DNA of 64,000 bases from Jannaschia sp. W003 (GCF_025144335.1 NZ_CP083539.1:1923501-1987500); one strand, 5' to 3'; counted from the first letter of the stretch, positions 17,670-27,359 are shown. Notes: generated from the sequence alone by a model not told the origin. Program-made: numbers and translations.

Positions 17670-18998
17670 ATGCCATCACCGACGTCCATGCGCGCAGGCG
17701 CCGCCGCCGCGCTGATCCTCGCTGCCGGCGCCTGCGCCGAACGCGAGCCGATCCTGCCGGGCGCGCGCGAGGCGGTCGTTCCCGAAGCCGGGCTCGCGGT
17801 GCTGGCCGTTGCCGCGTCCGACACCGAGGGCGCGGCGCCGCTGGCGCTGCCTGCGCCCCAGCGCCTCGCCGCCTGGCCCCTGCGGGTGTTCGACGCCCGC
17901 AACGACCCGCCCCACGCCTCGCTCGCTGCCGCGCCCGCCCTGCGCTGGAGCGCCGCCGTGGGCGAGGGCGATAGCCGCCGGCAGATCATCACCGCCGACC
18001 CCGTGAGCGACGGCGGGCGCCTCTTCGCGATGGATGCCCGCGCCCGCGTCACCGCCGTCTCCACGGGCGGCGCCGCGATCTGGAGCCGCGACCTCGTGCC
18101 CGGCTGGGACCGGGCCTCGGACGCCTCGGGTGGGGGCCTCGCGGTGGTGGGCGGGACGCTCTACGCCTCGACCGGCTTCGGCGAGCTTCACGCGCTGGAC
18201 GCCGCCACGGGGCGCACTCGCTGGGTGCAGCGCCTCGACGCGCCGATCACCACGCCCAAGCCAGTGGGCGGCACGGTGTTCGTGACCAGCCGCGACAGCC
18301 GCGCCTGGGCCATCGACGCCGGCGACGGGCGCGTGCGCTGGGAGACCCAGGGCATCCCCGCGGGCTCGGTCACCACGGCGGCCCCGGCGCCGGCGCTCGA
18401 CGGTCGCCTCGCGGTGTTCCCCTTCGGGTCGGGACAGCTCGTGGCCGCGCTGCAGGATTCGGGCCTGCGCCTGTGGGATTCGGCGGTGATCGGGCAGCGC
18501 AGCGGCGTGGCCTACGGCGACATCGGCGACATCACCGGCGACCCCGTGATCCGCGGCGGCCGCGTCTTCGCGGGCACCACTGCGGGGCGCACCGTGGCGC
18601 TGGACCTCGGCACGGGCGAGCGGCTGTGGACCGCGCTCGAGGGCGCGGTCAGCCCGCTCGCCGCCGTGGGTGGTGCGCTGTTCCAGGTCACCGACAGGGG
18701 CCAGCTGATCCGCCTCGACGCCGCCACGGGCGACGTGACTTGGCGGGCCGACCTGCCGTTCTACAAGGACGCGCGCGCGGCCAAGCGCGAGGGCATCTTC
18801 GCCCACTACGGCCCGGTGTTGGCCGGCGGGCGCCTCTGGGTCGCGTCTTCGGACGGGGCGCTGCGGGGCTTCGACCCGGTGTCGGGCGCGCTGCGCACGG
18901 CGTTGCCGGTGCCCGGCGGCGCGGCGTCGCGGCCCATCGCCTTCGGCGACGCGCTCTACGTCGTGGGACGCGAGGGACAGCTTCACGCCTTCCGCTAA
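17670..18998 (+). CDS. bamB: BamB-like PQQ-repeat beta-propeller protein
   Basis: A 442-residue exported protein with an Ala-rich signal sequence ending near AAGAC, a possible but non-ideal lipobox. Repeated beta-propeller blades follow, with motifs such as LHALDAATGRTRWVQRL, WAIDAGDGRVRWETQG, VALDLGTGERLWTAL and IRLDAATGDVTWRADL. This is the PQQ_2/YWTD-like repeat pattern of BamB, the outer-membrane lipoprotein that assists BamA in inserting beta-barrels. Position between a yfgM-like gene and der supports this. Two starts are possible, 17670 and the Met six codons later at 17688, which would place the signal peptide at the very N terminus. The der gene begins 39 bp downstream. Confidence 0.82.
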   Translation: MPSPTSMRAGAAAALILAAGACAEREPILPGAREAVVPEAGLAVLAVAASDTEGAAPLALPAPQRLAAWPLRVFDARNDPPHASLAAAPALRWSAAVGEGDSRRQIITADPVSDGGRLFAMDARARVTAVSTGGAAIWSRDLVPGWDRASDASGGGLAVVGGTLYASTGFGELHALDAATGRTRWVQRLDAPITTPKPVGGTVFVTSRDSRAWAIDAGDGRVRWETQGIPAGSVTTAAPAPALDGRLAVFPFGSGQLVAALQDSGLRLWDSAVIGQRSGVAYGDIGDITGDPVIRGGRVFAGTTAGRTVALDLGTGERLWTALEGAVSPLAAVGGALFQVTDRGQLIRLDAATGDVTWRADLPFYKDARAAKREGIFAHYGPVLAGGRLWVASSDGALRGFDPVSGALRTALPVPGGAASRPIAFGDALYVVGREGQLHAFR

Positions 18999-19037
18999 GT
19001 GCGCTAGGGGGCGCCTCTGATCTCGGAGGCCGCCCCC

Positions 19038-20474
19038 ATGTTCACGCTCGCCATCGTCGGCCGCCCCAACGTCGGCAAGTCCACGCTGTTCAACCGCCTC
19101 GTCGGCAAGCGGCTCGCCCTGGTCGACGACCAGCCCGGCGTGACCCGCGACCTGCGCGAGGCGCCCGCGCGCCTCGGCGACCTGCGCTTCACGGTGGTCG
19201 ACACCGCTGGCCTCGAGGACGCGACCGACGACAGCCTCCAGGGCCGGATGCGTCGCCTGACCGAGCGGGCGGTGGACACCACCGACGCCGCCCTGTTCCT
19301 CGTAGACGCCCGCGCGGGCCTCACCCCGGTGGACCGCGACTTCGCCGAGCTCCTCCACCGTCGCGGCCGCACCGTTCTGCTGGCCGCCAACAAGGCCGAA
19401 GGGCAGGCAGGCGAGTCCGGGCTGATCGAGGCGTGGGAGCTGGGCCTCGGCGAGCCGCTGCGCCTCTCGGCAGAGCATGGCGAGGGCATGGCCGAGCTCG
19501 CCGCCGCCCTCCGCCCCCTCATCGACGGCCACGTGGACGACGAGGCCGAGGCGGGGGTGGAGATCGTCGAAGGCGAGGACGTCGAGGACTGGCGCCCGAC
19601 CCGCAAGCGCCCCCTCCAGGTCGCCGTGGTGGGCCGGCCCAACGCTGGCAAGTCCACGCTCATCAACCGCATCGTCGGCGAGGACCGCCTGCTGACCGGC
19701 CCCGAGGCCGGCATCACCCGCGATTCCATCGCGCTGAACTTCGACTGGGACGGCGTGCCGATGCGCCTGTTCGACACGGCCGGCATGCGGCGCAAGGCGA
19801 AGGTGCAGGAGAAGCTGGAGAAGCTCTCGGTTTCGGACGGCCTGCGCGCGGTGAAGTTCGCTGAGGTGGTGGTCGTGCTGCTGGACGCGGCCATTCCCTT
19901 CGAGAGCCAGGACCTGCGCATCGCCGACCTCGCCTCGCGCGAGGGGCGCGCGGTGGTGGTGGCCGTCAACAAGTGGGACCTGGAGGAGGACCGGCAGGAG
20001 AAGCTGGCCGGCCTGAAGGAGGCGTTCGAGCGCCTCCTGCCTCAGCTTCGCGGCGCGCCGCTGGTCACGGTCTCGGCCAAGACGGGGCGGGGGCTGGACC
20101 GGCTGCAGCGCGCGGTGGTCAAGGCGCACGAAGTCTGGAACCGGCGCGTGCCCACGGCCGCGCTGAACCGCTGGCTCGGCGACGTGGTGTCCGCGCACCC
20201 GCCGCCGGCGCCGGGGGGGCGCCGCATCAAGCTGCGCTACATGACCCAGGCCAAGACCCGGCCGCCGGGCTTCGTGGCGATGTGCTCGCATCCCGACGCG
20301 GTGCCCGAGGCCTACAAGCGCTACCTTGTGAACGGCCTGCGCGAGGACTTCGACATGCCCGGCACGCCGATCCGCCTCTACCTGCGCGGGCAGGGCGACG
20401 CGAACCCGTGGAAGAACCGCAAGAAGGCGCCGCCGTCGAAGCTGCGAAAGCACTTGGAGGGGCGGCGGGACTGA
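19038..20474 (+). CDS. der: Ribosome biogenesis GTPase Der (EngA)
   Basis: A tandem-domain GTPase needed for maturation of the 50S ribosomal subunit, 478 residues. The first G domain has [16 protein letters not shown] and NKAE. The second has [14 protein letters not shown] and NKWD. The C-terminal KH-like domain (from about 380) includes [17 protein letters not shown]. An acidic linker joins the two GTPase domains. A GGAGG site precedes the ATG at 19038. Length is normal for the alphaproteobacterial family. Confidence 0.97.
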   Translation: MFTLAIVGRPNVGKSTLFNRLVGKRLALVDDQPGVTRDLREAPARLGDLRFTVVDTAGLEDATDDSLQGRMRRLTERAVDTTDAALFLVDARAGLTPVDRDFAELLHRRGRTVLLAANKAEGQAGESGLIEAWELGLGEPLRLSAEHGEGMAELAAALRPLIDGHVDDEAEAGVEIVEGEDVEDWRPTRKRPLQVAVVGRPNAGKSTLINRIVGEDRLLTGPEAGITRDSIALNFDWDGVPMRLFDTAGMRRKAKVQEKLEKLSVSDGLRAVKFAEVVVVLLDAAIPFESQDLRIADLASREGRAVVVAVNKWDLEEDRQEKLAGLKEAFERLLPQLRGAPLVTVSAKTGRGLDRLQRAVVKAHEVWNRRVPTAALNRWLGDVVSAHPPPAPGGRRIKLRYMTQAKTRPPGFVAMCSHPDAVPEAYKRYLVNGLREDFDMPGTPIRLYLRGQGDANPWKNRKKAPPSKLRKHLEGRRD

Positions 20475-20584
20475 ACCAATCGCGGCGAATGCGGGCGGAA
20501 GGTCATCGTCCCGCCCCAAGCCGCGCCCGCCGCGGACGCGCGCGGCAGCGAATCCCGAGGGGTCACCAAGCAGGAGCGACCTTG

Positions 20585-20785
20585 ATGGAATGGAGCACCG
20601 AAGGCTGCCTCGCGCGGTTCGTGCGAGACGAGGCAGGCGCCGTCACGGTGGACTGGGTGGTGCTGACCGCCGCGCTGGTCGGCCTCGGCCTCGCCGTGAT
20701 GGGCGTCGTCTCGAGCGGCGTCGAGGCCGCGGCGACGCGGATCACCACCCACCTGAGCACCGATCACACCACGCCCCCGTTCTAG
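20585..20785 (+). CDS. Small pilin-like membrane protein (Flp/TadE-type N-terminal signal)
   Basis: A 66-residue protein with a short charged N terminus, the motif RDEAGAVTVDWVVL, and one hydrophobic segment of about 20 residues. The G-AVTVDW pattern resembles the class III prepilin cleavage site of Flp/TadE pseudopilins (G followed by four residues then E and Y), with conservative D and W in place of E and Y. The rest is too short for a TadE domain. An AGGAG site at about 20571 supports the ATG. Similar small proteins occur singly in Rhodobacteraceae genomes. The function is unknown and no tad genes are nearby. A strong terminator follows. Confidence 0.65.
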   Translation: MEWSTEGCLARFVRDEAGAVTVDWVVLTAALVGLGLAVMGVVSSGVEAAATRITTHLSTDHTTPPF

Positions 20786-20795
20786 GGCGCGGCAA

Positions 20796-20823
20796 GGCGG
20801 GCGGGGCCGGTGCCCCGCCCGCC
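20796..20823. terminator. Bidirectional terminator between the pilin-like gene and the glutaredoxin gene
   Basis: A perfect 12-bp GC-only inverted repeat (GGCGGGCGGGGC on the left arm) with a CGGT loop, in the 43-bp gap between convergent genes. There is no T tract, as is common in very GC-rich genomes. Confidence 0.7.
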
Positions 20824-20828
20824 CGCGA

Positions 20829-21194
20829 TCACGCGTTGGCTTCGCGGATCTTGTCGGCGGCGTCCTTGTCGAAGGCGACGCCCTTGGCTTCGAGCATGGC
20901 GTCCAGCTCGCCCGACAGCGTCATCTCGGTGATGATGTCGCAGCCGCCCACGAACTCGCCCTTCACGTAGAGCTGGGGGATCGTGGGCCAGTCCGAGTAG
21001 TCCTTGATGCCCTGGCGGATCGCGTCGTCCGCCAGCACGTTCACGTCCGCGTAGTCCACGCCCATGTAGTTGAGCACCCCGGCCACCTTGGCCGAGAAGC
21101 CGCACTGGGGCATCGCCTTGGTGCCCTTCATGAACAGCACAACGTCGCTGCCCTTCACGGTCTGTTCGATGCGCTGGTTCGCGTCGTCGCTCAT
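20829..21194 (-). CDS. grxD: Monothiol glutaredoxin Grx4 family
   Basis: A cytoplasmic monothiol glutaredoxin of 121 residues with the CGFS active site ([14 protein letters not shown]), the cis-Pro loop [16 protein letters not shown] and the glutathione-binding GGCDI. This family carries 2Fe-2S clusters bound between two monomers or with a BolA partner, and takes part in Fe-S delivery and iron sensing. Two genes upstream in the same run is bolA, so the known protein partner is encoded alongside. The ATG overlaps the stop of the small membrane protein gene by 4 bp. An AAGGA site precedes it. Confidence 0.95.
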   Translation of the reverse strand: MSDDANQRIEQTVKGSDVVLFMKGTKAMPQCGFSAKVAGVLNYMGVDYADVNVLADDAIRQGIKDYSDWPTIPQLYVKGEFVGGCDIITEMTLSGELDAMLEAKGVAFDKDAADKIREANA

Positions 21195-21433
21195 GTCCGG
21201 TCCTTTCTGGGCACGAAGGCCCTCGCGTATTCCTGCGGGTCCCGCGGGACGCGCGTGGTCTGGTCGGAGCCGCCGCCGACGCCCGAGAAGTACTCGCTGC
21301 GCAGCTCGGTGTAGCCCGCGCCGGGATCGACGCCGCGGGGGCGCTCGCCGTCCTCGGCGCGCATGATCCACCAGGCCCGCACGACGAGCACCAGGAGGAT
21401 CGCCCCCCCGAGCATGGCGGCGAGCCAGCTCAC
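21191..21433 (-). CDS. Small single-pass membrane protein between bolA and grxD
   Basis: An 80-residue protein with one N-terminal transmembrane helix (about 3-24) and a polar tail ([12 protein letters not shown], then YFSG and [14 protein letters not shown]). I do not recognise a family. The GTG start at 21433 overlaps the bolA stop by 4 bp (GTGA) and its own stop overlaps the glutaredoxin ATG by 4 bp, so all three are translationally coupled. This makes it a genuine gene despite its size. An internal ATG at 21415 is an alternative start. Location suggests a link to the BolA-glutaredoxin iron pathway, but that is inference only. Confidence 0.75.
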   Translation of the reverse strand: MSWLAAMLGGAILLVLVVRAWWIMRAEDGERPRGVDPGAGYTELRSEYFSGVGGGSDQTTRVPRDPQEYARAFVPRKDRT

Positions 21434-21672
21434 GCCGGCGCCCGGGTCGTCAGGGCAAGGGCGTGCAGCTCGCCTGCGGGGCCGTCCATCTTGCCCTTCA
21501 GGGCCGCGTAGACGGCACGCTGCTGCGCCACGCGGGACTGGCCGCGGAAGCTCTCGTCGACCACCTCGGCGGCGTAGTGGTTGCCGTCCCCGGCGAGGTC
21601 CGTGATCGTCACCTTTGCCTCGGGAAAGGCCGCGCGGATCAGGTCCTCGATCTCGTGGGCCTTCATGGCCAT
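21430..21672 (-). CDS. bolA: BolA family protein
   Basis: A BolA/IbaG-type protein of 80 residues with the class-II KH-like fold. The core reads [20 protein letters not shown], then [20 protein letters not shown] with the conserved His, then [17 protein letters not shown]. BolA proteins bind monothiol glutaredoxins through a shared 2Fe-2S cluster; the Grx gene is two genes downstream in the same transcript. A GAGGAG site 7 nt upstream sets the start at 21672; a second Met two codons later is possible. The ispG stop lies 61 bp upstream. Confidence 0.92.
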   Translation of the reverse strand: MAMKAHEIEDLIRAAFPEAKVTITDLAGDGNHYAAEVVDESFRGQSRVAQQRAVYAALKGKMDGPAGELHALALTTRAPA

Positions 21673-21733
21673 GTCGCGTCTCCTCGTGAGTGTGACGCAG
21701 AGGTATGTGCGCCCGGCGGCGGGGGCAAGCGGG

Positions 21734-22870
21734 TCACTCGGCGGCGGTGGCGGCCTCGCGCGCGCGCTCTGCCTCGATGGCCTCGGCACGGCGCTCCACC
21801 TGCTCGACGATGTGATCGACCATCGCGTCGTTGCCGAGTTTGTGGCTCTGCTTGCCGGCCAGATACACCATGCCCGCGCCGTTGCCGCCGCCGGTGAAGC
21901 CCACGTCGGTCATCAGCGCCTCTCCGGGGCCGTTCACCACGCAGCCGATGATCGACAGCGACATCGGCGTCTTGATGTGCTCCAGCCGCCGCTCCAGCGT
22001 CTCCACGGTCTTGATCACGTCGAAGCCCTGACGCGCGCAGGAGGGGCAGGAGATGATGTTCACGCCCCGGTGGCGCAGGCCCAGCGACTTGAGGATCTCG
22101 AAGCCGACCTTCACCTCCTCGACCGGATCGGCCGACAGCGAGACGCGGATCGTGTCTCCGATCCCCATCCACAGGAGGTTGCCGAGTCCGATCGCGGACT
22201 TGATGGTGCCCGAGGTCAGGCCGCCCGCCTCGGTGATGCCGAGGTGGATCGGGGCATCCGTGGCCTCGGCCAGCCCCTGATAGGCTGCGGCGGCCATGAA
22301 TACGTCGGACGCCTTGCAGGAGATCTTGTACTCCCGGAAGTCGTTGTCCTCGAGGATGCGGATGTGGTCGAGCCCGCTCTCGATCATCGCATCGGGGCAG
22401 GGCTCGCCGTACTTCTCCAGGAGGTGACGCTCCAGGGAGCCGGCGTTCACGCCGATGCGGATCGAGCAGCCGTGGTCGCGCGCAGCCTGTATAACCTCGC
22501 GCACGCGGTCCGCGCTGCCGATGTTGCCGGGGTTGATCCGCAGGCAGGCCGCGCCCGCCTCGGCGGCCTCGATGCCGCGGCGGTAGTGGAAGTGGATGTC
22601 GGCCACGATGGGCACGGGGCTTTCCGCCACGATCTCGCGCAGCGCCTTCGAGGACGCCTCGTCGGGCACCGACACCCGCACGATGTCGGCGCCGGCCTCG
22701 GCGCAGCGCTGCACCTGCCCCACGGTCGCCTTCACGTCCGTGGTGAGCGTGTTCGTCATGGTCTGCACGGAGATGGGCGCGTCGCCGCCCACGGGCACGC
22801 CGCCCACCATGATCCGGCGGGACGGGCGGCGGTCGATCTGCCGCCAGGGGCGGATGGCATGGAGCGACAT
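21734..22870 (-). CDS. ispG: 4-hydroxy-3-methylbut-2-en-1-yl diphosphate synthase IspG
   Basis: IspG (GcpE) converts methylerythritol cyclodiphosphate to HMBPP, the penultimate step of the MEP isoprenoid pathway, using a 4Fe-4S cluster. The protein is 378 residues. The N-terminal TIM barrel carries [27 protein letters not shown] and LRINPGNIG. The cluster ligands are in SCPSCARQG and [11 protein letters not shown], and the catalytic Glu is in NGPGEA. A GAGGAGG site precedes the ATG at 22870. It sits between the rodZ-like gene and bolA. An Fe-S enzyme beside the BolA-glutaredoxin pair is a plausible functional link. Confidence 0.97.
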   Translation of the reverse strand: MSLHAIRPWRQIDRRPSRRIMVGGVPVGGDAPISVQTMTNTLTTDVKATVGQVQRCAEAGADIVRVSVPDEASSKALREIVAESPVPIVADIHFHYRRGIEAAEAGAACLRINPGNIGSADRVREVIQAARDHGCSIRIGVNAGSLERHLLEKYGEPCPDAMIESGLDHIRILEDNDFREYKISCKASDVFMAAAAYQGLAEATDAPIHLGITEAGGLTSGTIKSAIGLGNLLWMGIGDTIRVSLSADPVEEVKVGFEILKSLGLRHRGVNIISCPSCARQGFDVIKTVETLERRLEHIKTPMSLSIIGCVVNGPGEALMTDVGFTGGGNGAGMVYLAGKQSHKLGNDAMVDHIVEQVERRAEAIEAERAREAATAAE

Positions 22871-22941
22871 GGGGCGGGCCTCCTCGGGGGGCTAGCTAGG
22901 GGCGGCGAGGGGACGGCGCAACCGGGGTCCGGACGTGCGAA

Positions 22942-22963
22942 GCCCCGGCACGGGGGCCGGGGC
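22942..22963 (-). terminator. Candidate terminator after the rodZ-like gene
   Basis: An 8-bp GC stem (GCCCCGGC / GCCGGGGC) with a 6-nt loop lies 26 bp past the rodZ-like stop on the minus strand. It is followed on that strand by TTCGCAC and precedes ispG. The arm sequence resembles the REP-like palindromes found elsewhere in the window. Confidence 0.5.
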
Positions 22964-22989
22964 GTTCTGGATCGTGCGCCGTGGCGGCG

Positions 22990-24312
22990 CTATTCGGCGG
23001 GCGCGGCTCCGGGCAGGGGCGCAGGCTCCTGCAGCTCTGCCACCACGCGGGCGAGGTCGGCGTCGCCGGTGAGGTCCGCGACCTCGTAGCTGCCCGTGAC
23101 CTGCGCGGAGGCGAGCGCCACGCCCGACACGACCTGCGGGCCGGGGGCCACGGGGCCGTAGGTCTGTCCCGCGACCGACATGTAGACCGCGCCGGAGTTG
23201 CCGGTGCGCAAGGTCGGCGCCGTCTCGGCGACGGGCACCTCCCACGTCTCGCCGGGCTTCATGACCTTCTCGAACAGGGTCGAGCCGTCGGCTGAGCGCA
23301 CGCGCACCCATGTGTCGCGCACGGCAACCAGCACCACGGCGTCGGGCTCCTCGGCCAGCACGCGGGGCGTGTCCGGCGTCGCCTCGACCTCGGCGACCGC
23401 TTCCAGCAGGGCGGCGTCCACGGCCATGGCGATCTCGGTGCCGCTGGCCCCGGTCTCGCGCGGATCGCCAGCAGCTGCGCCCGCATCGGGGCCGGCAAGG
23501 CCGGAGGGCGTGGCCGAGGCCAGCGCGCCCACGGTGCCGGGGCGAATCGTGGAGATCGGCGCGTCGCGCGCCGTCAGGATCGGAGCCTCCAGCGCCTGCG
23601 GCCGGTAAAGCTGCGTCAGCGCCTCGGCGCGGCTCGCCAGCGCCGCGGTCTCGCCCTCGTCGGCCGCGGGCTGGGCCGCGATCGGGTCGAGCTCGGCGAC
23701 CACGATCGGCTCCTGCTCCACGGGCGCGACCTGCACGCGCTGGATCTCCTGCATCACGGTCCAGCCGCCGTAGCCGATGCCGCCCACGAGCAGCAGCAGC
23801 ACCGCGAGGCTGCCCAGCGCGCCGGGCTCGAAGCCGGCGAACACGGGCGTGGCGCGGCGCGCGAAGGGGTTGCCGGTGCCGGCGAGCGGGTCCACCGCGG
23901 CGACGTTGCGCTGCTGCAGCGCCATGCCGGGGCCGGGCGCGACCAGCGCCGAGGTCAGGGCCGTGCGGCGCGAGACCTCGGATTCCATGGGCTTGAGGGC
24001 CTTGATGCCGCCGAAGCCCGACTCCTCGCAGAACCGCGCGAACACGATCTCGGGGTCCATCTCGAGGTAGCGCGCGTAGGAGCGCACGTAGCCCGCCACG
24101 AAGCTGAGGCTGTCGAAGGCCGAGAGGTCGGCGTTCTCGATGGCAGCGATGTAGGACGCCTTGATGCGCAGCTCGCGCTGCACGTCCATCAGGCTCTTGC
24201 CCTGGGTCGCGCGTTCGCCGCGCATCTCGTCGCCGAGCCTGAGGTCGAAGCTGTCGTACCCGCTGTCGGGTTGCTCGACTCTTGAAAGAGCCTTGTTCTT
24301 CCGGCCGAACAT
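22990..24312 (-). CDS. RodZ-like helix-turn-helix membrane protein (DUF4115)
   Basis: A 440-residue protein with a cytoplasmic HTH_25 domain (about 25-95: LRLGDEMRGERATQGKSLMD, RIKASYIAAIENADLSAF, VAGYVRSYARYLEMDPE). An Ala/Pro linker and one transmembrane helix (about 165-185, LAVLLLLVGGIGYGG) follow. The Ala-rich periplasmic part ends in a DUF4115-like beta domain (VLVAVRDTWVRVRSADGSTL, VMKPGETWEVP). The architecture is that of RodZ, which links MreB to the elongation machinery, although many alphaproteobacterial members are known only as HTH proteins. It lies between hemA and ispG, a common arrangement in this group. The start at 24312 (MFGRKNK) is natural. Confidence 0.82.
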   Translation of the reverse strand: MFGRKNKALSRVEQPDSGYDSFDLRLGDEMRGERATQGKSLMDVQRELRIKASYIAAIENADLSAFDSLSFVAGYVRSYARYLEMDPEIVFARFCEESGFGGIKALKPMESEVSRRTALTSALVAPGPGMALQQRNVAAVDPLAGTGNPFARRATPVFAGFEPGALGSLAVLLLLVGGIGYGGWTVMQEIQRVQVAPVEQEPIVVAELDPIAAQPAADEGETAALASRAEALTQLYRPQALEAPILTARDAPISTIRPGTVGALASATPSGLAGPDAGAAAGDPRETGASGTEIAMAVDAALLEAVAEVEATPDTPRVLAEEPDAVVLVAVRDTWVRVRSADGSTLFEKVMKPGETWEVPVAETAPTLRTGNSGAVYMSVAGQTYGPVAPGPQVVSGVALASAQVTGSYEVADLTGDADLARVVAELQEPAPLPGAAPAE

Positions 24313-24465
24313 GGACCGCTGCCCCGCTTGATAGTTGGGTTACGCCTCTCCCGGACGATTCCCCGTGTCCCGTATGAGAACGCATCCTCCCCAGGCGCGT
24401 TCCCCCTGCCTATGCGCTAAACTAGCATCCAATCCCTCGCAATGCACGGCATTATCGGGATGCGG

Positions 24466-25692
24466 TCAGGCGGATGCTCGCTGACGCGAAAGCGCGCACC
24501 GCGACCACAGATCGTCCATCGCGCGCACGAGGCCATCGACCATTCCGGGCGTGTGGACCGGCGAGGGCGTGAACCGCAGGCGCTCCGTGCCGCGCGGCAC
24601 GGTGGGGAAGTTGATGGGCTGCACGTAGACGCCGTGATCGCTCAGCAGGCGGTCCGAGATCATCTTGCACTTCACCGGATCGCCCACGTGGACGGGCACG
24701 ATGTGGCTGCCGTGGTCGATGATCGGCAGGCCGAGGCCGCGAAGGCGCAGCTTCAGCACGGCGGCCCGTTCCTGGTGGAGGTCGCGCAAGCCCTGGTCGC
24801 GCTTGAGGTGGGCCACCGAGGCGGCGGCGCCGGCGGCTACGGCGGGCGGCAGCGAGGTGGTGAAGATGAAGCCCGGCGCGTAGGAGCGGATCGCGTCGCA
24901 CATCTTGGCGGAGGCGGCGATGTAGCCGCCCATCACGCCGTAGGCCTTGGCGAGCGTGCCGTTCACGATGTCGATGCGGTGGGCGAGCCGATCGCGCTCC
25001 GTGATGCCGCCGCCGCGGGGGCCGTAGAGGCCGACGGCGTGGACCTCGTCGATGTAGGTCAGCGCGCCGAACTCCTCGGCCGCAACGCAGATCGAGGCGA
25101 TGGGGGCGAAGTCCCCGTCCATGGAATAGAGCGACTCGAAGGCCACAAGCTTGGGCGCCGCGGGGTCGTCGGCCGCCATCAGCTCGCGCAGGTGGGCCAC
25201 GTCGTTGTGGCGGAAGATGCGCTTGGCGCCGCCGTTGCGCCGCACGCCCTCGATCATGGAGGCGTGGTTCAGGGCGTCGGAGTAGATGATGAGGCCGGGA
25301 AACAGCTTGGGCAGCGTCGACAGCGTCGCGTCGTTGGCGATGTAGGCGGAGGTGAACAGCAGCGCCGCCTCCTTGCGATGCAGGTCCGCCAGCTCCGCCT
25401 CGAGCCGCTTGTGGTAGACGGTGGTGCCCGAGATGTTGCGCGTGCCGCCCGAGCCCGCGCCCGCGGCGTCCACCGCCTCGTGCATCGCGCCCAGCACGGC
25501 CGGATGCTGGCCCATGCCGAGGTAGTCGTTGCCGCACCACACGGTGATCTCGGTCTCGGTGCCGTCCGGACGGGTCCAGACCGCGCGGGGGAACTGGCCG
25601 CGGCGCCGCTCGATGTCGATGAAGGTCCGGTACCGGCCTTCACGGTGCAGAGCGTCCAGGGCCCGGTCGAGCGCGCCGTCGTGATCCGTCAT
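24466..25692 (-). CDS. hemA: 5-aminolevulinate synthase
   Basis: ALA synthase condenses glycine with succinyl-CoA, the first step of tetrapyrrole synthesis in alphaproteobacteria, using PLP. From the ATG at 25692 the protein is 408 residues, matching the roughly 407 of Rhodobacter sphaeroides HemA. Family signatures are [58 protein letters not shown], the PLP Lys in [13 protein letters not shown], and the C-terminal [15 protein letters not shown]. Two in-frame upstream ATGs (25713 and 25728) exist, and the 25713 one has the better AAGGGGG site. Thus the true N terminus is uncertain by up to 12 residues. Confidence 0.95.
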   Translation of the reverse strand: MTDHDGALDRALDALHREGRYRTFIDIERRRGQFPRAVWTRPDGTETEITVWCGNDYLGMGQHPAVLGAMHEAVDAAGAGSGGTRNISGTTVYHKRLEAELADLHRKEAALLFTSAYIANDATLSTLPKLFPGLIIYSDALNHASMIEGVRRNGGAKRIFRHNDVAHLRELMAADDPAAPKLVAFESLYSMDGDFAPIASICVAAEEFGALTYIDEVHAVGLYGPRGGGITERDRLAHRIDIVNGTLAKAYGVMGGYIAASAKMCDAIRSYAPGFIFTTSLPPAVAAGAAASVAHLKRDQGLRDLHQERAAVLKLRLRGLGLPIIDHGSHIVPVHVGDPVKCKMISDRLLSDHGVYVQPINFPTVPRGTERLRFTPSPVHTPGMVDGLVRAMDDLWSRCALSRQRASA

Positions 25693-25844
25693 CCGTCCGC
25701 CTTCCGCTGCCATCGGTGCCCCCTTCATCTAGAGGCTCCGCGCGAATTAGAACAGATGCAGATTGTCGCGCGCCGCGGCCTCCGCGGCACCCTTGCCGCC
25801 GCCCGGCAGGCGCGGCACCGTCGCCCCGACCCAAGGAGGCCGCC

Positions 25845-27227
25845 ATGTCCGATCCCACGCCCGCCATCCTCGACCGCATCGACGCCGGACTGGGTGACGC
25901 GCAAGAGCGGCTGTTCGCGCTTCTCCGCATTCCCTCGATCTCCACCGATCCGGCCTACGCGGAGGCCTGCGACTCTGCCGCCGACTGGCTGGTGGCGGAG
26001 CTTGCCGGCCTGGGCTTCGACGCCTCGAAGCGCCCCACGCCGGGGCACCCGATGGTGGTGGCCCATGGCGGCGAGGGTGGGCCGCACGTGCTGTTCTACG
26101 GCCACTACGACGTGCAGCCCGTGGACCCGCTGGAGCTGTGGAACCGCGACCCCTTCGACCCCGCGATCGACGAGACCCCCGCCGGCCCCGTGATCCGGGC
26201 GCGGGGGGCCTCCGACGACAAGGGCCAGTTGATGACCTTCCTGGAGGCCTGCCGGGCGTGGAAGTCCGAGACCGGCGCGTTGCCCTGCCGGATCACGGTG
26301 CTGCTGGAGGGCGAGGAGGAATCGGGCTCGCCCTCGCTGGTCCCGTTCCTGGAAGCCAACGCGGAAGAGCTGCGCGCCGAGATCGCACTCATCTGCGACA
26401 CCGGCATGTTCGGGGACCGGGTGCCGTCGATCGTCACCTCGCTGCGCGGACTGGTAGGCGAGGAGGTCGTCGTGCAGGGGCCAAGCCGCGACCTCCATTC
26501 GGGGCTGTTCGGCGGGCTGGCCATGAACCCGGCGCGGGCGCTCACGAAGGTGCTCGGCGCGCTGCACGACGACGAGGGCCGGGTGCAGGTGCCCGGCTTC
26601 TACGACGGCGTCGCGGACATCGACGCGGAGCGGCGGGACAGTTGGGAGCAGCTGGGCTTTTCGGCGGAGGGCTTTCTCGGCGGCGTCGGTCTGTCCACGC
26701 CCGCGGGCGAGCGGGGGCGCACGGGGCTGGAGCAGCTCTGGGCGCGGCCCACCGCCGAGATCAACGGCATCGTCTCGGGCTACACCGGCGCGGGCTTCAA
26801 GACCGTGCTGCCCTCGGAGGCGCGCGCGAAGGTGAGCTTCCGGTTGGTGGCGGGGCAGGATCCCGTGAAGGTGCGCGATGCGTTCCGAGACTGGGTGCGC
26901 GCGCAGATGCCGCCCGACTGCACGGTGCGCTTCGAGGGCCACGGGGCGGGCGCGGCCTCCGCGATGGACACGGGCCACCCCGCCTTCGTCGCGGCGCGCG
27001 AGGCGCTGACCGAGGAATGGGGCATCGAGGCGGCCTTCATCGGCGGCGGCGGCTCGATCCCCATCGCGGGGCACTTCCAGGATGTGCTGGGCATGCAGTC
27101 GCTGCTCGCCGGCTTCTCGAAGGAGACCGACAGGATCCACTCGCCGAACGAGAAGTACGACGTGGAGAGCTTCCACAAGGGCATCCGGTCCTGGGCGCGG
27201 ACCCTCGGGCGGCTGCGGGAGGGGTAG
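25845..27227 (+). CDS. M20 family dipeptidase
   Basis: A 460-residue zinc peptidase of the M20/CNDP-like dipeptidase group. The metal-site motifs are visible: LFYGHYDVQPVDP (His and catalytic Asp), RGASDDKGQLM (bridging Asp), LLEGEEESGSPS (general-base Glu and ligand) and the distal ligands in ALICDTGMF and ETDRIHSPNEKYD. The dimerisation insert includes GPSRDLHSGLFGG. The likely role is hydrolysis of dipeptides or N-acyl amino acids in the cytoplasm; the substrate cannot be told. AAGGAGG at 25833 sets the ATG at 25845. It is divergent from hemA and convergent with the nucleoside hydrolase. Confidence 0.92.
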   Translation: MSDPTPAILDRIDAGLGDAQERLFALLRIPSISTDPAYAEACDSAADWLVAELAGLGFDASKRPTPGHPMVVAHGGEGGPHVLFYGHYDVQPVDPLELWNRDPFDPAIDETPAGPVIRARGASDDKGQLMTFLEACRAWKSETGALPCRITVLLEGEEESGSPSLVPFLEANAEELRAEIALICDTGMFGDRVPSIVTSLRGLVGEEVVVQGPSRDLHSGLFGGLAMNPARALTKVLGALHDDEGRVQVPGFYDGVADIDAERRDSWEQLGFSAEGFLGGVGLSTPAGERGRTGLEQLWARPTAEINGIVSGYTGAGFKTVLPSEARAKVSFRLVAGQDPVKVRDAFRDWVRAQMPPDCTVRFEGHGAGAASAMDTGHPAFVAAREALTEEWGIEAAFIGGGGSIPIAGHFQDVLGMQSLLAGFSKETDRIHSPNEKYDVESFHKGIRSWARTLGRLREG

Positions 27228-27251
27228 GGCGGCGCAGTCTCCACCCGCGAC

Positions 27252-27347
27252 GCCCCGGCCCCGAGCCGGGGCCTCCGACGACCGTCGGCGCTTCCATTGC
27301 GGGCCGAAGCGCGATTGTCGAGCCGAGGCCCCGGATCGAGTCCGGGC
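27252..27347. repeat. Pair of REP-like palindromes, inverted relative to each other
   Basis: The 132-bp convergent gap between the M20 dipeptidase and the nucleoside hydrolase holds two GC palindromes. The first, 27252-27272, has arms GCCCCGGC / GCCGGGGC around 5 nt. The second, 27328-27347, is GCCCCGGATCGAGTCCGGGC. The flanks, CCTCCG after the first and GCCGAGG before the second, mark them as opposite copies of one element. Related pairs occur at 31561 and 56547. Confidence 0.7.
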
Positions 27348-27359
27348 GTGTCGGGAGTC

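Noticed and set aside
20475..20584. An extended N terminus of the small pilin-like protein reaching back into der
   Set aside because: The frame is open there, but the AGGAG site and the membrane helix position indicate the ATG at 20585.
24313..24465. A regulatory leader between hemA and the rodZ-like gene
   Set aside because: I could not find paired structures or a convincing promoter. The sequence is only somewhat less GC-rich than its surroundings.
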